Made by a program: the position numbers and the translations under genes. A stretch of 64,000 bases of DNA from the NCBI GenBank assembly GCA_002104985.1, contig MCGO01000058.1:62001-126000 (forward strand), written 5' to 3'. This DNA is from Rhizoclosmatium globosum (Eukaryota > Chytridiomycota > Chytridiomycetes > Chytridiales > Chytriomycetaceae). Of this stretch, positions 31,105 through 42,774 are shown piece after piece (within the stretch, counting starts at the first letter, position 1; the number at the start of each line of letters is the position of its first letter). The notes beneath the pieces were generated by a model, which was given only the letters and a program-made list of their open reading frames with translations, made no database searches and was not told the origin of the DNA.

Positions 31105-34100
31105 TCAATCGAAGTGCTTTTCAGCAATAGTTCTAACAACTTGGGCGTTGGCAGCACCAGTAGCATCCACCAACGACTTGAACAAACTGTCCTCACGGTT
31201 CAAAAGATTAATAGGACTATCAAACTCAACCAAACGACCAGCATCCAACACCATAATTCTATCGAAATCAGCAATGTATTCACACGGTGAGCAATACTAA
31301 TTACGGTTGTGTTCTTGAATGTGTACGAATCGAAGACTGGATCAACAAATCAGCAGCCTGATCAACACTGGAACTAGCCTCATCCATCACAAGAATCTTG
31401 GGTTTGTGGCAAATTGCAGATGCAAGCATCATCAACTGACGTTGTCCAACTGAGAGGTTCTCTCCACGCTCTGTAACGGGTGCGTCGAGCTTTTCAGGGA
31501 GCTCAGCAACATATTCCTTGAGTCCAACAAGCTCCAGGGCTTCCCAAAGATCTTGGTCGGCAAACTTTCCTTCGATATCGAGGTTCTTGCGAATAGTTCC
31601 TGTGAACAAGACAGGCTCTTGTGCAATAATTTGAAGACGTGTACGGAGAGTGTGAAGACCAAGTTGGCTCACATCGATGCCGTCAATCAGGACGGAACCT
31701 TTTGTTGGTTCGACGATACGGAACAAGGCAATCATAAGGGTTGACTTTCCAGAACCAGTTCTTCCAACGACTCCAATCTTTTCACCACCCTTGATTTCAA
31801 CAGAGAGGTCGCGGATCACTGGGTCGAATTTCGCAGCATATTTGACTTCCAATTGAGAAATTGAAACATTTCCTTGCTTTGGCCAAGCGCTTTCTTCTGG
31901 GTCAGAATCGCGGTGAGTTGGAGCTTCACTTTCCAAGGAGTTGCAGTACATATCCAAACGCTCGGCAGAGACAAAACCGGATTCAACACGAGAGAATGCA
32001 GTGATACATCCAAAGAACGTTTGTCCCAACTGGGATACACCGGTCAACGCAAGACCAACAATGGCAGGATCAAGCTTTACGAGGACAGAATACATGACAA
32101 TAAAGAAGACAAGAATCGCCAAGCAACCTTCCACGCGAAGAGAGAACCAGTTGTATACGTTCAAGTTTGTCCATTCTGGCATAAGCGCACGATCAGTGAG
32201 TTGTCTTTGCTGGACGATTGAACGGTCCTTGGCTTGGAACGCACGAATTGTAGTTGTGCTTCCGATACACTCGGAAATGTAAGCAGTCAATGGAGAATTG
32301 TTGATTTGAATGAGACGTCTAAGCTCGCGTTGGGTCGAGCGGTAAAATTCGAGGAGGAAAAATGAAACGATGGCGAGAACAGCGATGAAGACTTGGGAAT
32401 AAATTAGCAGCCAATATTCGGAATTTTTTTTGACTTACTCAAGGTGTACAATGTTCCTGTGATGACTTGAGCCATACTGGCCAAACTTTGGGAAAGAACC
32501 ATGAAGAACGCAAAAATGTTACCACCAAGCATAAAATCAAGCTATTGTGAGTGTCTGTTAATATATTAATACGGCAAATATGGGGACCCACGTTTCCAAC
32601 ATCCTTAGTGAGACGGTTGATGATTCTACCCAAAGGCTGAGAATCAAACCAACTCATAGGAGCTCGCATCAAACCAGCAATAGCTTTAATATGGTAGTTC
32701 TTGGCAGAAACGAAAGCAGCTCGAAGAATGAATCCAGTTTGGAGCGCCGAAGAGAGGAATGTGAAGATAACGATTCCAGTATAGACAGTAATGTAATCCT
32801 TTGACTGTAATCCCCATCGAGTGTTTCCAGCATATGAATCTTGGGACCAGTATGTCATAAAGAGAGCTTGGATATATGTCGCAACAGCATACATCAGAGT
32901 TCCAAACAAAATTACGACTACAACTCCCCAACCGCCAAATTCTTTGATATAGTTGAGTACATACTTCTTGTCAACAGCTCCAGTCTGACGATCTTCATCT
33001 TGGATCAAATCTTCAGCTGAACCAGTGGCCTCTTCAATCTTGGCACCCTTCTTGACAACCTTTCCTTTAGCAGAGTCGTCATCCTCGAAACATGGTTCTT
33101 GAGCATATCTCTCAAACGACCATCCTCTGGGCCATTCACCAACTCTGAATACGATCCTTGCTCGACAACTACACCCTTCTCAAGGACGATAATGTGATCA
33201 ACATTTGGAAGGACGTGTAGCTGGTGAGTGATCAACACACGCGTCTTTCCTTCAAGATGGGTCTTGATACATTCATCGAAAACGTGTTTACCAACGTGAG
33301 CGTCAAGAGCCGCCAATGGATCATCAAGCAAGAACACATCAGCATCGCTGTACACTGCACGCGCAAGAGCAACACGAGCTTTCTGTCCTCCACTCAAAGC
33401 GATACCCTTTTCACCAATCTCGGTGTCCAAGCCATTTTGGAATTGCTTGATGTCGACTTCGAGACCACAGGCACGGATTGTTTCGTCGAGCTTCTTTTCG
33501 TCGAGTTCGGAGCCGAAAATGATTTGTCGCGGACATTCATGGACCACAAGGATGGTTGCTGGAGACAGAGGGCGACAGAACCGTGGACTTCAACTTTTCC
33601 CTCCAAATGAGTCATTTCACCAATGATAGCGGAAAACAGAGATGATTTTCCGGATCCTACGAGTTATAAAGTAAGATAACGACATTTAAACGCGAGAAAA
33701 ACTTACCAACAGTTCCCACAATAGCAGTAAGCTTACGAGCAGGGATAGTAAAGTTCAAGTTCTTGAACAAAGGAGCACTCTCCTCAGCAGTTTCGGCCGT
33801 ATCAATTGTATTTTCACTAGACTTTTCGCCTTCTGGAGCAACAGCAACGTCATTCTTCTTCGCCTTTTTGGCATTCTTGTTTTTGTTCTTGCCGCCCATC
33901 ATTCCCTTTTTATCCTCATCGTCCTTCTTGACAGGAACCCACTTAAAGAGGCGTCAACAACACGAATAGCTTCATTCGAGTTGGGGTCCAAAGGTAACGA
34001 TGTGAATTCAGATTCTTCGGCGAGCAAGAAGTTCTTGACACGGTTCCAAGATACCAAAGTTTGTCCCAAACCAAAGAAGACAAGAGGAAGAGCAGTGATT

Positions 34101-35383
34101 GGCTCAAAGACGTTGAAAAAGTATTGACTTGCAGGGAAGATAACAACTGGGTCGATTGACTTGACGTTGTTGGCTGCGTTGTTTTTGAATAAATACTTTT
34201 CGGTTTAAACATGCGAGCACTCACCGTAGACAACAAAAGTACCAATCATCATGGAGAACGGAACAAGCGTCGCGAGGTTCATGAAGAAGAACATTCCAAA
34301 TGTCATGGCGGCGATGGCAGACAGTTGCGCGTTACGGACATCAGTCAACGTCTTGATAAAGAAGGTTTCTTGGCCTCGAAGTTTAACCATTTTAATACCC
34401 TATTTGACAGATGGAGATCCTAAGTCTACTTGTATTTTGACTAAGTTGCCTTACCTCAAAAACCTCTCGCAAAGTTGCCAAACGCTTGTCACCAGCTTTT
34501 TGATACTTTCCTTGCTGGGTACGAACAAGTAAATCAATCCAGGAACAATGGCCAAGAAGATTCCCGCAACAATTCCAACAGGGTACAAGTTGGCTCCAAA
34601 GAGATTTCCCAAATAGTAGAACGAAAAGGCGAGCTGGAATGGCACCATCACACTGCATGAGTATTTTGAACAGCCATCGAAATTTCTTCAACATCCGAGT
34701 TGATCATTTGCAAGATTCGACCTTTGGAAAATCGACACTGGCTTTGTTGGAAAGCTTGAGCGACTTTGCATACAGGGCTGTTACATTGTGCTTCTGATTC
34801 CATAAGTCATTCGACGAAACATTTGTTGGGTGGTCTATTGGATGACAAATCAGCTTACGTGCGCAATATCACACTAAAGAAGAAAACCAAACCTGACGGA
34901 AAATAAGACCGAAGAAAGTCATACTAAAGTACAAGAGTGCCAAACCAATAGGGGATTTGAGGAAGATGTTACTCTCTCCGTTTTGGAGATAGGCAATGAT
35001 TGCCCCCATCACAGCGGTTGAGTCGTTTGGAACACAACATGCACACAGTCGAGGAACACAGCAAACAAGTACGATACACCCAAGAACCGCCAGATGTCTG
35101 GGAATAGCCTCGGCTTTTTATCCGCTGGGCTCCCCGTTCAAATACTCTTCGACTTGGCATTGAAGCGATCCAAGATGTGGGCGACAACATTCGCACGGGA
35201 TCGCTCTGGGATCAGGGGAAGATCTTCGTATTGGAGGGGCCGCTTTCCGCCGACCCAGACCATCTTGGAGAGCCACGAGATTGTGACAAATGAGATTGGG
35301 TCCGTGGCCTCGCCGACAACGACGGGGGCATTGTACTTTTGCAGCTTGTCTTCGGCGGTGGAGGCCTTGTCTTTCACTGCCAT
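31105..35383 (-). CDS. ABCC-type (MRP/YOR1-like) ABC transporter, copy 2
   Basis: Paralogue of copy 1 in inverted orientation. Start 35383 ([13 protein letters not shown]). The N-terminal [16 protein letters not shown] precedes TMD1. NBD1: [15 protein letters not shown] then SGKSS across an intron (about 33661-33706), [34 protein letters not shown]2: [40 protein letters not shown], and a tail ending HFD at 31105. Breaks that restore with one base occur near 31275, 31318 and 35013, with others around 34460-34520 and 35120-35160. The LSVGQ signature replaces the more usual LSGGQ in NBD2. Probably the same transport role as copy 1. Confidence 0.87.
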
Positions 35384-36122
35384 GGCTGGTTTGGAGCTAG
35401 TTTTGGGAAGTGGATTTCAGGCGGTGGCGGCAAAAATTAAGTGATTGTGGAGATGGACAGAAACCCACGATTTGAAAACTTGATGCCAAAGCAAGTGATT
35501 TGAGTCATTAGATCTTGTTATCTTTATAATGCAATGCCAAATGAAAGTTTGAATTAAGAATTGAGTAGCTTGGGTAGTTGTGGCAAAACGCATCAGCCCA
35601 ATCTAATTCCAGAATTAAATGTGGCAAAGTCACACGTACGATTTAAGTAACACGTCAGCAGCATAAAATTTCCAATGATTGATAGATATAATTCATGTCT
35701 AGCATAAATTTAGTTCACCATAATGACGGAATATAAGGCGTTACAGTTGACAGCGCGTCTACAAGCTTGGTTGTATAAAACTGGTTGAGATGTCGTTGTG
35801 GTGAGCCAGCTGTTTTATCCAGAGACTCGGGTGTACACTTGTGTACAAGTGTACCCAATTCGTGAAAGATAAAAAGAGGAGAATTTCAAACTGATATTTC
35901 AAACCGGCTATTGTAGTCAGAATTTATGTAACTGCTCTGCATTCTTTTCTGTCAGATTGGGATTATACTTCCGCACTCAAATTGTACCCGAAGAGAAAGA
36001 GGATAACAAGAATTCCATTCTCCTTTGTTCGAGTTGTTTTTGAAAAAACTAAAAGCGAGACCAGCAAACCAGCAGCAAACACTTCACCAACCAACAGCAG
36101 CAGCAGCCAAGCAAGTCCATCG
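35384..36122. other. Intergenic between ABC copy 2 and the FG nucleoporin
   Basis: Divergent upstream region of about 740 bp, AT-rich, with no protein signal. It contains the perfect-armed hairpin at 35833-35854. Confidence 0.45.
35833..35854. repeat. Inverted repeat GTACACTTG / CAAGTGTAC
   Basis: Nine-base perfect arms around a TGTA loop. It could be a dimeric regulator site or a chance hairpin. Confidence 0.45.
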
Positions 36123-39100
36123 ATGATAGCAACACTCTTGTACACGCTTCTAATTGCTGTGCTCGTGGGAGGCGGTATCTCTGCCTTCTTTGTGTTCAAA
36201 GAGCAACAGCGAGTCGAGGCAGCGCGGAAGGAAGAGCGCCGCCGCGGGTTTGTTTTTGGTGTTTTGATTACGTTTCTGACTAAAAGCTGGCTGGGCTTAG
36301 ACCGCGACGGCGACTCAACGCGGACCTTCCTCGGCCGCCACAAACAACTCAAACACAAACAACGACAACTTCACTTGGAACAAACTCTGTTGAAAACAGT
36401 GGACCAGGCGGCTTTCAGAGCCATGTTGTTTACAGGGACTCGTGTGAGTGGTGGTGGTTGGTTTGGATGCGAGAGGGACAAGTACTCACTCACTCACTCT
36501 CATCAGACATTCCACAGTCAGCTTTTAAACAGTCTGCAATCAACCCAACCTTAAACTATGACTCAAATCAGTCCGCTTTCAACTCAAACGCGCAGTCTTT
36601 CTCTTTCACTCAGCACACCAACCAACCTCAGTTCACTGCCCAACATCAGCCTTCGCAATCATTCCACCAAAATAATATCTCACAGCCGCAACAGTCATTC
36701 CGCCAACAACATCAGCAACAGCATCAACAGGAGTTTTTCGTTTCGCACTCTGACAACTCAGCCATGCCCGGACTTTCACAGCCAGAATTCGATAAAACTC
36801 GTTTCGAACAACAAAGCGAATCAAGAATTCGTCCCGCATCGAGAAACCATGACAACGACCCTTTGATGTTGGCTATTCCGGCTTCGGCTGGAAAAAAGAG
36901 ATCTCAACAGGATTCACATCCAGATGGAAACACCAGTGGACCCAGCTCTCACGAATCGGTAAGTAATTCTTCTTGTACCTTGCTTCTCAATTGATGTTTT
37001 TAATTCAACAGGACATTTCGGAACACCTCAAAAAGATTAGAAAGTCTGTTGTCGGACACAGCAACGTTTCTACTCCAGGCTCAGCCCGGAAAAAGCGTTC
37101 GGCTGCGTCATCTGCCGACACATCTCCTGCTCCAATCACAGTTCAAATGTCAGGAACTAAACGAAAGTCACATGCGTCCTCTCATTCTGAAGAAGAGCCT
37201 GTGCGTCGTTCATCGTCTTCGTACAAATCATATACTTCAAGTGAAGCATTGCCGGAAGAAGAAGGATGGATTACGCCTGAAGTCTTTGAGCAAAACAAAA
37301 AGAGACGGAGACAGAATGAGGCTGGGGATGCTGTTGTGACGAATGGATCTGCATCAGATGAAGACCGAAAAGGAAAGGAGGACAGGGTATGTTCTTCTTA
37401 TTTGTTGTTTCATCTCAAAATAGTCACTAACATCTACCTAAACAAAGGAGGTCCCTACTCATGTCCCTCCAACTCCTCAACGCTCTGCCTTCTCCACTTC
37501 CCGCGGTCGTGTTCGTCTCAGTGGTGCTTCAACTCCTCTCAAAGAAATGCAACGTCTTCACTCTACAAAAGCACCCACCCCACTCTTGCGCAAAACTCTC
37601 TCGGAAGAAGCCGTAAAGACTTTGGTGTCGCAAAAGCTGGAAAGTGCAGAAGGAAAGCCTGCTACTTCCATCGAACAGTCGTCAACAAGCCTCTTCAATG
37701 CGAGCATTGGAAGTGTCGGTGAAGGAACCCCGCTCTTCAAAAAGTCGGTCAAATTTGCGGATCAGGATGGTGGAAGTTTGGAGGCGGGTCCGTCTCCTTC
37801 TGTTGGCCTAAAGTTTGGAAAAGATGAGGACAAAAAGGATAAGACCAATGAAGAAATCAAGTTCCCTTCGTTTGGATCTACGGATGCAACGAAATCTGCC
37901 ACTGGTGACTTGTTTTCCAACCTGGGAAAGAGTATCACTTCAACAACTCTGCTGCTACTGCTACTACTACAGCAGCTCCAGCCTTATTTGGATCCCTCAC
38001 GTCCCCAGCGAAGCCAGCAGACTCGGGATTATTCGCAGGCCTTGGATCTAGCAGCCCCTTCCCAGGATTCGGTGACGCTGCAGGCGCATCTACCCCCATC
38101 AACGCATCTAAAGGAAAGTCAAGATCCCCAAGCAGAAAGAGATCTCCTTCACCCACAAAATCGATTGGTTTTTCTGTGCCGACCGCGTCGGATGGAAAGA
38201 TTCAAGAGTTACCACCAAGTCCCAAAGTCACTGGAAGCGCATCCATGGTGTTTCTGCGGGAGGTTTGGTTTCGGTTCTCTAGGTGCTAGTGCTGCTACTA
38301 TCGAGAAAGCAGCAGAGAAGTCTGCTTCTGCTAGCGGTGGGTTCAGCTTTGGTGAGAAGCCTGCTGCCACAGCTGTACCAGCAACAACTGGTGGATTTGG
38401 CTTTGGGGCGTCTACTCCTGCAGCTACTAGTGGAACCGAAAAGCCTGCCGGTGGATTGTTTGGTGACAAGCCAGTCACGGCTCCTGCTCCTGCCACATCT
38501 TTCAACTTTGGAGCTCCCGCTGCATCAACTCCGCTGTTGAAAAGCCTGCTGCTTCTACTGGAGGTTTCAATTTTGGAAGTACTGCTACTGAAAAGCCAGC
38601 TGCTGCTGCCACTGGTGCCTTCAACTTTGGTCCTGCAGCTCCTGTCGCAGATAAACCAGCTGCTGCAACTGGGGGTTTCGGTTTCGGAGCTCCGGCTGCT
38701 TCTGACAAACCTGCGGCTCCAGCTTCATCCTCTGGCGGATTCTCTTTTGGAAACTCTGCTGCTCCAGCCGCACCGTCGTTGAGTTTTGGTGACTCGGCCA
38801 AAAAAGTTGATACTCCTGCTGCTACGACTGCCCCTCTGTGGTGGATTCGGCTTTGGATCTACTACTTCCGCAGTTCCTGCAACTGGGTTTGGTGCACCGC
38901 TCCAGCTCCTTCAAAAGAGCTGCACCGGCTTCGACAGCCGCAACTACTTCTGGCTTTTCGTTTGGTACATCTGGAAATACCACGGCATCTGGAACGACTT
39001 CTGCGCCAGCGGCAGGTGGATTTTTGTTTGGGTCTACTGCGCCTTCTGCAACAACAGCTGTACCAGCAACGCCATTTGGTAGTTCCGCGACGACAAGTGC

Positions 39101-40326
39101 AGCACCTGCTGCTGCTGCACTGGAGGATTCTCCTTTGGTTCTTCTGCGCCATCTACTGCCCTGCTACCGGTGCGGCGTCCACTACTTTCAACTTTGGATC
39201 AAGCTCTGCGTCGACTACAGCAACTGCTCCGGCATTTGGGGCTTCCACGACCCAGCATTTGGTGCTTCTTCAACCTCAACCACTCCTGCTTTTGGAGCTA
39301 CACCAGCTAGCTCACAAACACTGGATTTGGTTCACAGCAATCTAGCTCGACACCTGCTTTTGGAGCTCAACCAGCAACAACTAGTGCTGCACCGGCTTTC
39401 GGATCTCAGCCATCTGCTGGCGCAGCTCCTGCCTTTGGGTCTCAAGCTTCATCAGGAGGGTTTGGAGGTTTTGGCGCGGCAACTTCTACTCCTGCAGCCA
39501 CTGGATTTGGAAGTCAACCAACTGCTTCGACGGAGGATTTGGATCAGCTGCTCCGGCATCAACTGGTAGCTTCGCGTTTGGAGCTCAACCTGCTGCCACA
39601 ACATCAAGTGGATTCGGAACTCAATCAGCAGCTTCCACTTCAGGACAGACACCTTCGTTTACATTTGGCGCAACGCCAGCAGCTGGTTCGGCTTCAACAC
39701 CTGCGTTTGGCGCAGGTTTCGGACAAAGTCAATCCGCTTCCACTACGCCCGCATTTGGGGCCACGCAAAATGCCCCTGCGCTGGATTTGGTGGTTTGGAG
39801 CAACACCTGCGGCTGCGACAAGCGCACCTGCCTTCGGTGCTTCAACTTCGACACCTGGCTTCGGACAACAAAATCAACAACAGCAATCAGTGGATTCGGG
39901 TTCGGGAATGCGTCTAGCGCTGCCCCAGCTTCAACTGGAGGAACATTCGCATTTGGAGCTGGAGGTGGTGGACAGCACCTGCATTTGGAGCAACCCCAGC
40001 CCCGCGTCCACGCCCTTCCAATTCGGGCGTCAAGTAGTACCCCAGCCGCAGCTGCACCTGCATTCGGCCAACAACCAGCCTCAGGAACATCCTTCCAATT
40101 CGGTGCATCGTCAGCACCAGCTCAACAACCACAGCAAGGAGGATTCGGGTTTGGAAGTCAGCAACCTGCTGCTGCTGCTGCACCGTTCGCGTTTGGTGCG
40201 GGAAGTGCGCCTTCTGCGCCACAGGGTGGAGGATTGTTTAACATGGGGTCTACGAGTACGGACAATAAGATGGTGAGGAAGCTTGCGCAACCGAAGCGAA
40301 GGCCTGCACCGGGATCGAAACGATGA
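36123..40326 (+). CDS. FG-repeat nucleoporin with N-terminal membrane anchor (POM121/Nup1-like)
   Basis: Start 36123 gives a single hydrophobic span (residues 3-25, LLYTLLIAVLVGGGISAFFV) followed by a charged helix and an Arg-rich patch (RRRG-PRRRLN) after a 48-bp intron (36252-36299). Then a Gln/Ser/Phe-rich stretch, a basic Ser region, and from about 37840 to 40230 many GFGFG, GGFSFG, FNFG and PAFG repeats in an Ala/Thr/Ser/Pro background. The C-terminus MVRKLAQPKRRPAPGSKR resembles the basic end of Nup1-type nucleoporins. The FG frame changes several times (for example near 37945, 38250, 38525, 38840, 39090 and later). FG proteins form the pore barrier and bind importins; the anchor suggests placement at the pore membrane or inner nuclear envelope. 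Confidence 0.75.
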
Positions 40327-40593
40327 ATGGATGTGTGTTGTGTGGAATATTTAATGTGTTTTTTTGGTTAGACTATGTATGCGTGTGTTTGTGGTTTGTT
40401 GAAAGTGGGCGGGTATTGGTTGGGTTGTGGGATTTGAGGGGGGTTGTTTTATTATGCAGAGGAATGAGGAATAAATATAACGTGAATTATGACTTGATTT
40501 GTATGTTATTTCAGCTATTCGCAAACAATACATAGTGGATTAAAAATATCAAATCTCCCTTCTTCCTTTTCCACAACCTGTCCACAACCTGCT

Positions 40594-41231
40594 CTACATG
40601 ACTCGAATCAAATAAACGATCAATATCATCACATTGCATTCTTCCATGCTGTTACTTCCACACCTCACACACACATGTCTTCTTGGACACCGTTTCGCGC
40701 GACAGCATTTCTTATCCCTCTGAAAAAACAAACAATACCTTCTTGAATCGTGTGTCAGATCTGGGCATGCATTCAGCGCGTGTAAAGTGAGAAACAGAGC
40801 AGACACGTGAGTGAATTCACAGGTTGATGGACTTTTGACGCGACAGGTTGAGTTTTGGAACATGAAGCAGGGAAGAGTTTTGAGGTGGGTGGAGTTGCGG
40901 AAGTGGGTGGAGTGAGGAGGGGAGCGTGCAGAGGAAGGAGTCGTTCATGGATTTCTATGTTGCTAGGAATCTGTACATTGGATTCGTGCGGTGTTGCAAG
41001 AGATTGCATTCGTGCTCGTTGACTAATGAGATTGAATCCGTTTGACTCATGTAGATTTGAACGTGCGTGTTTGCGGTCAGAGGTGAAGATGTGACGAAAG
41101 TGTGGTTTCTGAGGTGATGTTCAGCCTCTTCCTCCTCACGCAACCGCTTTACTTTCTGTGTTAGATCATGACGCTTTGTCGAGAAAGACTAGACGCTCAA
41201 AGAGCTGTGTGGCGGCGAGAGGAATTTCCAT
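40594..41231 (-). CDS. Family protein 11, decayed copy
   Basis: Start 41231 (MEIPLAATQ) leads to a family-type coil LFERLVFLDKAS, which continues as DLTQKVKRLREEEEAEHHL only after a frame change near 41165. A Ser/Thr/His linker follows, then a partial module (STCRVKSPSTCEFTHV) whose next cysteines lie in another frame. After a short intron (near 40720-40740) comes a module II remnant CCRAKRCPRRHVCVRCGSNS with the knuckle His absent. Stop at 40594. Several breaks and the missing ligand suggest loss of function. Confidence 0.45.
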
Positions 41232-41288
41232 GAAACGTGGAAATACTGTAGAAAAAGCAAATATTTTTGTAATCTTTGATCTATACAT

Positions 41289-42020
41289 CTATTCATCTCT
41301 CATGACGCGATGTTTGCTTCCCTTCCTACTCTTTCTTGCACTTCCAGTCTCTGGCTCAACTCTGATTGTACCTTCATTCACGCCGCGACACACCATAGAC
41401 CCATGTCTATCACTTCCGCACCGCAAACACTTGTGAATTCGATCACAATTCAAAACCTTGCACCAATCCGTAATCTTTTGAAAAGAGTACAATATGTTGT
41501 CCGCATTTTCGGCTCTTCAATCCACGTGCAATCTTCAAGTGAGTGATTATTGCTGAATGCTTGTATAGCACGTAACAGGCGTGTAGGAAAGTACAGTTTT
41601 GGGTGTGACAGTTGTTGTGTTGAAATTGAAGCAGATTTCGGTTGGACGCGAGAACCTTTTATGAGGTGACGGTGACTGTGATCTTTGACGTTTCTGAGGA
41701 GTGATTGGAGGAGAGGTGGGGATTTGGTCGGAAGGGATGCTTTGTGATCCAAGGATTGTGGGAACTCTTTGGAAACCAGTAAAGAAGGATCAGAGTTACC
41801 AGATACTTGAGTTGGAGACTGAATAAGAACTCTGGATGGATGCATTTGAACGCCCAAGTCTTCGTTTGAATCTGGTGGCGCAGAATGGATCAGATCCAGT
41901 TCCTCGGCCTTCATTCGCGCAGTCTCGTTCCGAAGACCAACGACTTTGGCTTCAAGCAAAAGTATACGATGCTGGATTTGACTCCATGGCGATTCGGGCG
42001 GAGTTGAGGAGGGTTTGCGT
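41289..42020 (-). pseudogene. Family protein 12, probably a pseudogene
   Basis: A coil block IQHRILLLEAKVVGLRNETA is followed by a Ser/Pro/His linker, then module I pieces ICFNFNTTT, CHTQNCTFLHAC in successive frames, and module II DWCKVLNCDRIHKCLRCGSD ending at 41289. No ATG leads the coil frame. At least two single-base frame changes lie inside the finger. Confidence 0.45.
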
Positions 42021-42164
42021 GGGAAAGCATTTGGAAACAGTTTTTCAAAATAATACTAGATTGAGAGAATACATCACGGACATTATTCATTTAGTCTACA
42101 ATTTCTTACACTTCTTGTTCCGTTGTCCCTTTCAAGTTTCAACGAATCAAGGATGCGGACTCAA

Positions 42165-42676
42165 TCAACGATACATCTCCAATCCAGCCCACTTTGCATT
42201 AAACTTTTCAATCAATTCTACAGCAGTAGCTCCTTCTCTTGGATTGTCCCGGGTGGAATGCGCATCTTTCACAACAACAACATCCCGAACCCAATCTTCA
42301 CAGCACCCTCCGTGGTTGAATTCACACAATAGTCTGTCTGAGCACCAACTAAAACAACTCTCTTAACGCCCTTGATCCACTCAACCAAGTCTGGATTACT
42401 GAATGAATCACCCTCCCACTTCTGAAACACTGGCTCAGACTCCGCCAATCGACCCAGCTGTGGTTCAATCTCCCATAGTGGTTGTTCGGCTTATAGGCCC
42501 TTCTGATTCGTTGTGTTGGATGAATGCGATGCGATGGTTGTGTTGCGTGCCCACGTCAGCAACTGTAACGTGTTGCTGAGGACTTGTGGGGCGTTGTGGA
42601 TCGGCGCTCCTTCTTCGACTGTTTCTTGGAACATGACTACTTGGAGGTCGATGACGAGGAGGGCTGTGTCGGACAT
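42165..42676 (-). CDS. Isochorismatase-fold cysteine hydrolase
   Basis: Start 42676 (MSDTALLVIDLQVVMF) carries the first catalytic Asp in 'VIDLQ'. After a short frame interruption, WEIEPQLGRLAESEPVFQKW supplies the Lys-containing strand. The nucleophile region is VLVGAQTDYCVNSTTEGA (Cys expected to be catalytic), then VVVVKDAHSTRDNP and a stop at 42165. One base appears to be missing near 42284, and the segment near 42470-42500 also shifts. Family members hydrolyse isochorismate, nicotinamide or similar amides; the substrate cannot be told from sequence. Confidence 0.75.
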
Positions 42677-42706
42677 TTGTTAATAAATTATGGGTGATTT
42701 CACTGA

Positions 42707-42752
42707 TTTCATTCATTCATTCATTCAGTCATTCATTCATTCATCATTCAGC
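42707..42752. repeat. (CATT)n microsatellite
   Basis: About ten CATT units with a GTCATT interruption, just upstream of the hydrolase start. Confidence 0.8.
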
Positions 42753-42774
42753 AAGTGCAGCAATAAGGCTAAAC

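Noticed and set aside
2573..35383. Programmed ribosomal frameshifting as the cause of the frame breaks
   Set aside because: The breaks lack a common slippery sequence and occur several times per gene. Sequence error or decay is simpler.
39000..40326. Several overlapping Ala/Leu/Gln-rich open frames on both strands
   Set aside because: They are alternate readings of the FG repeat DNA; only the FG frames make a recognisable protein.
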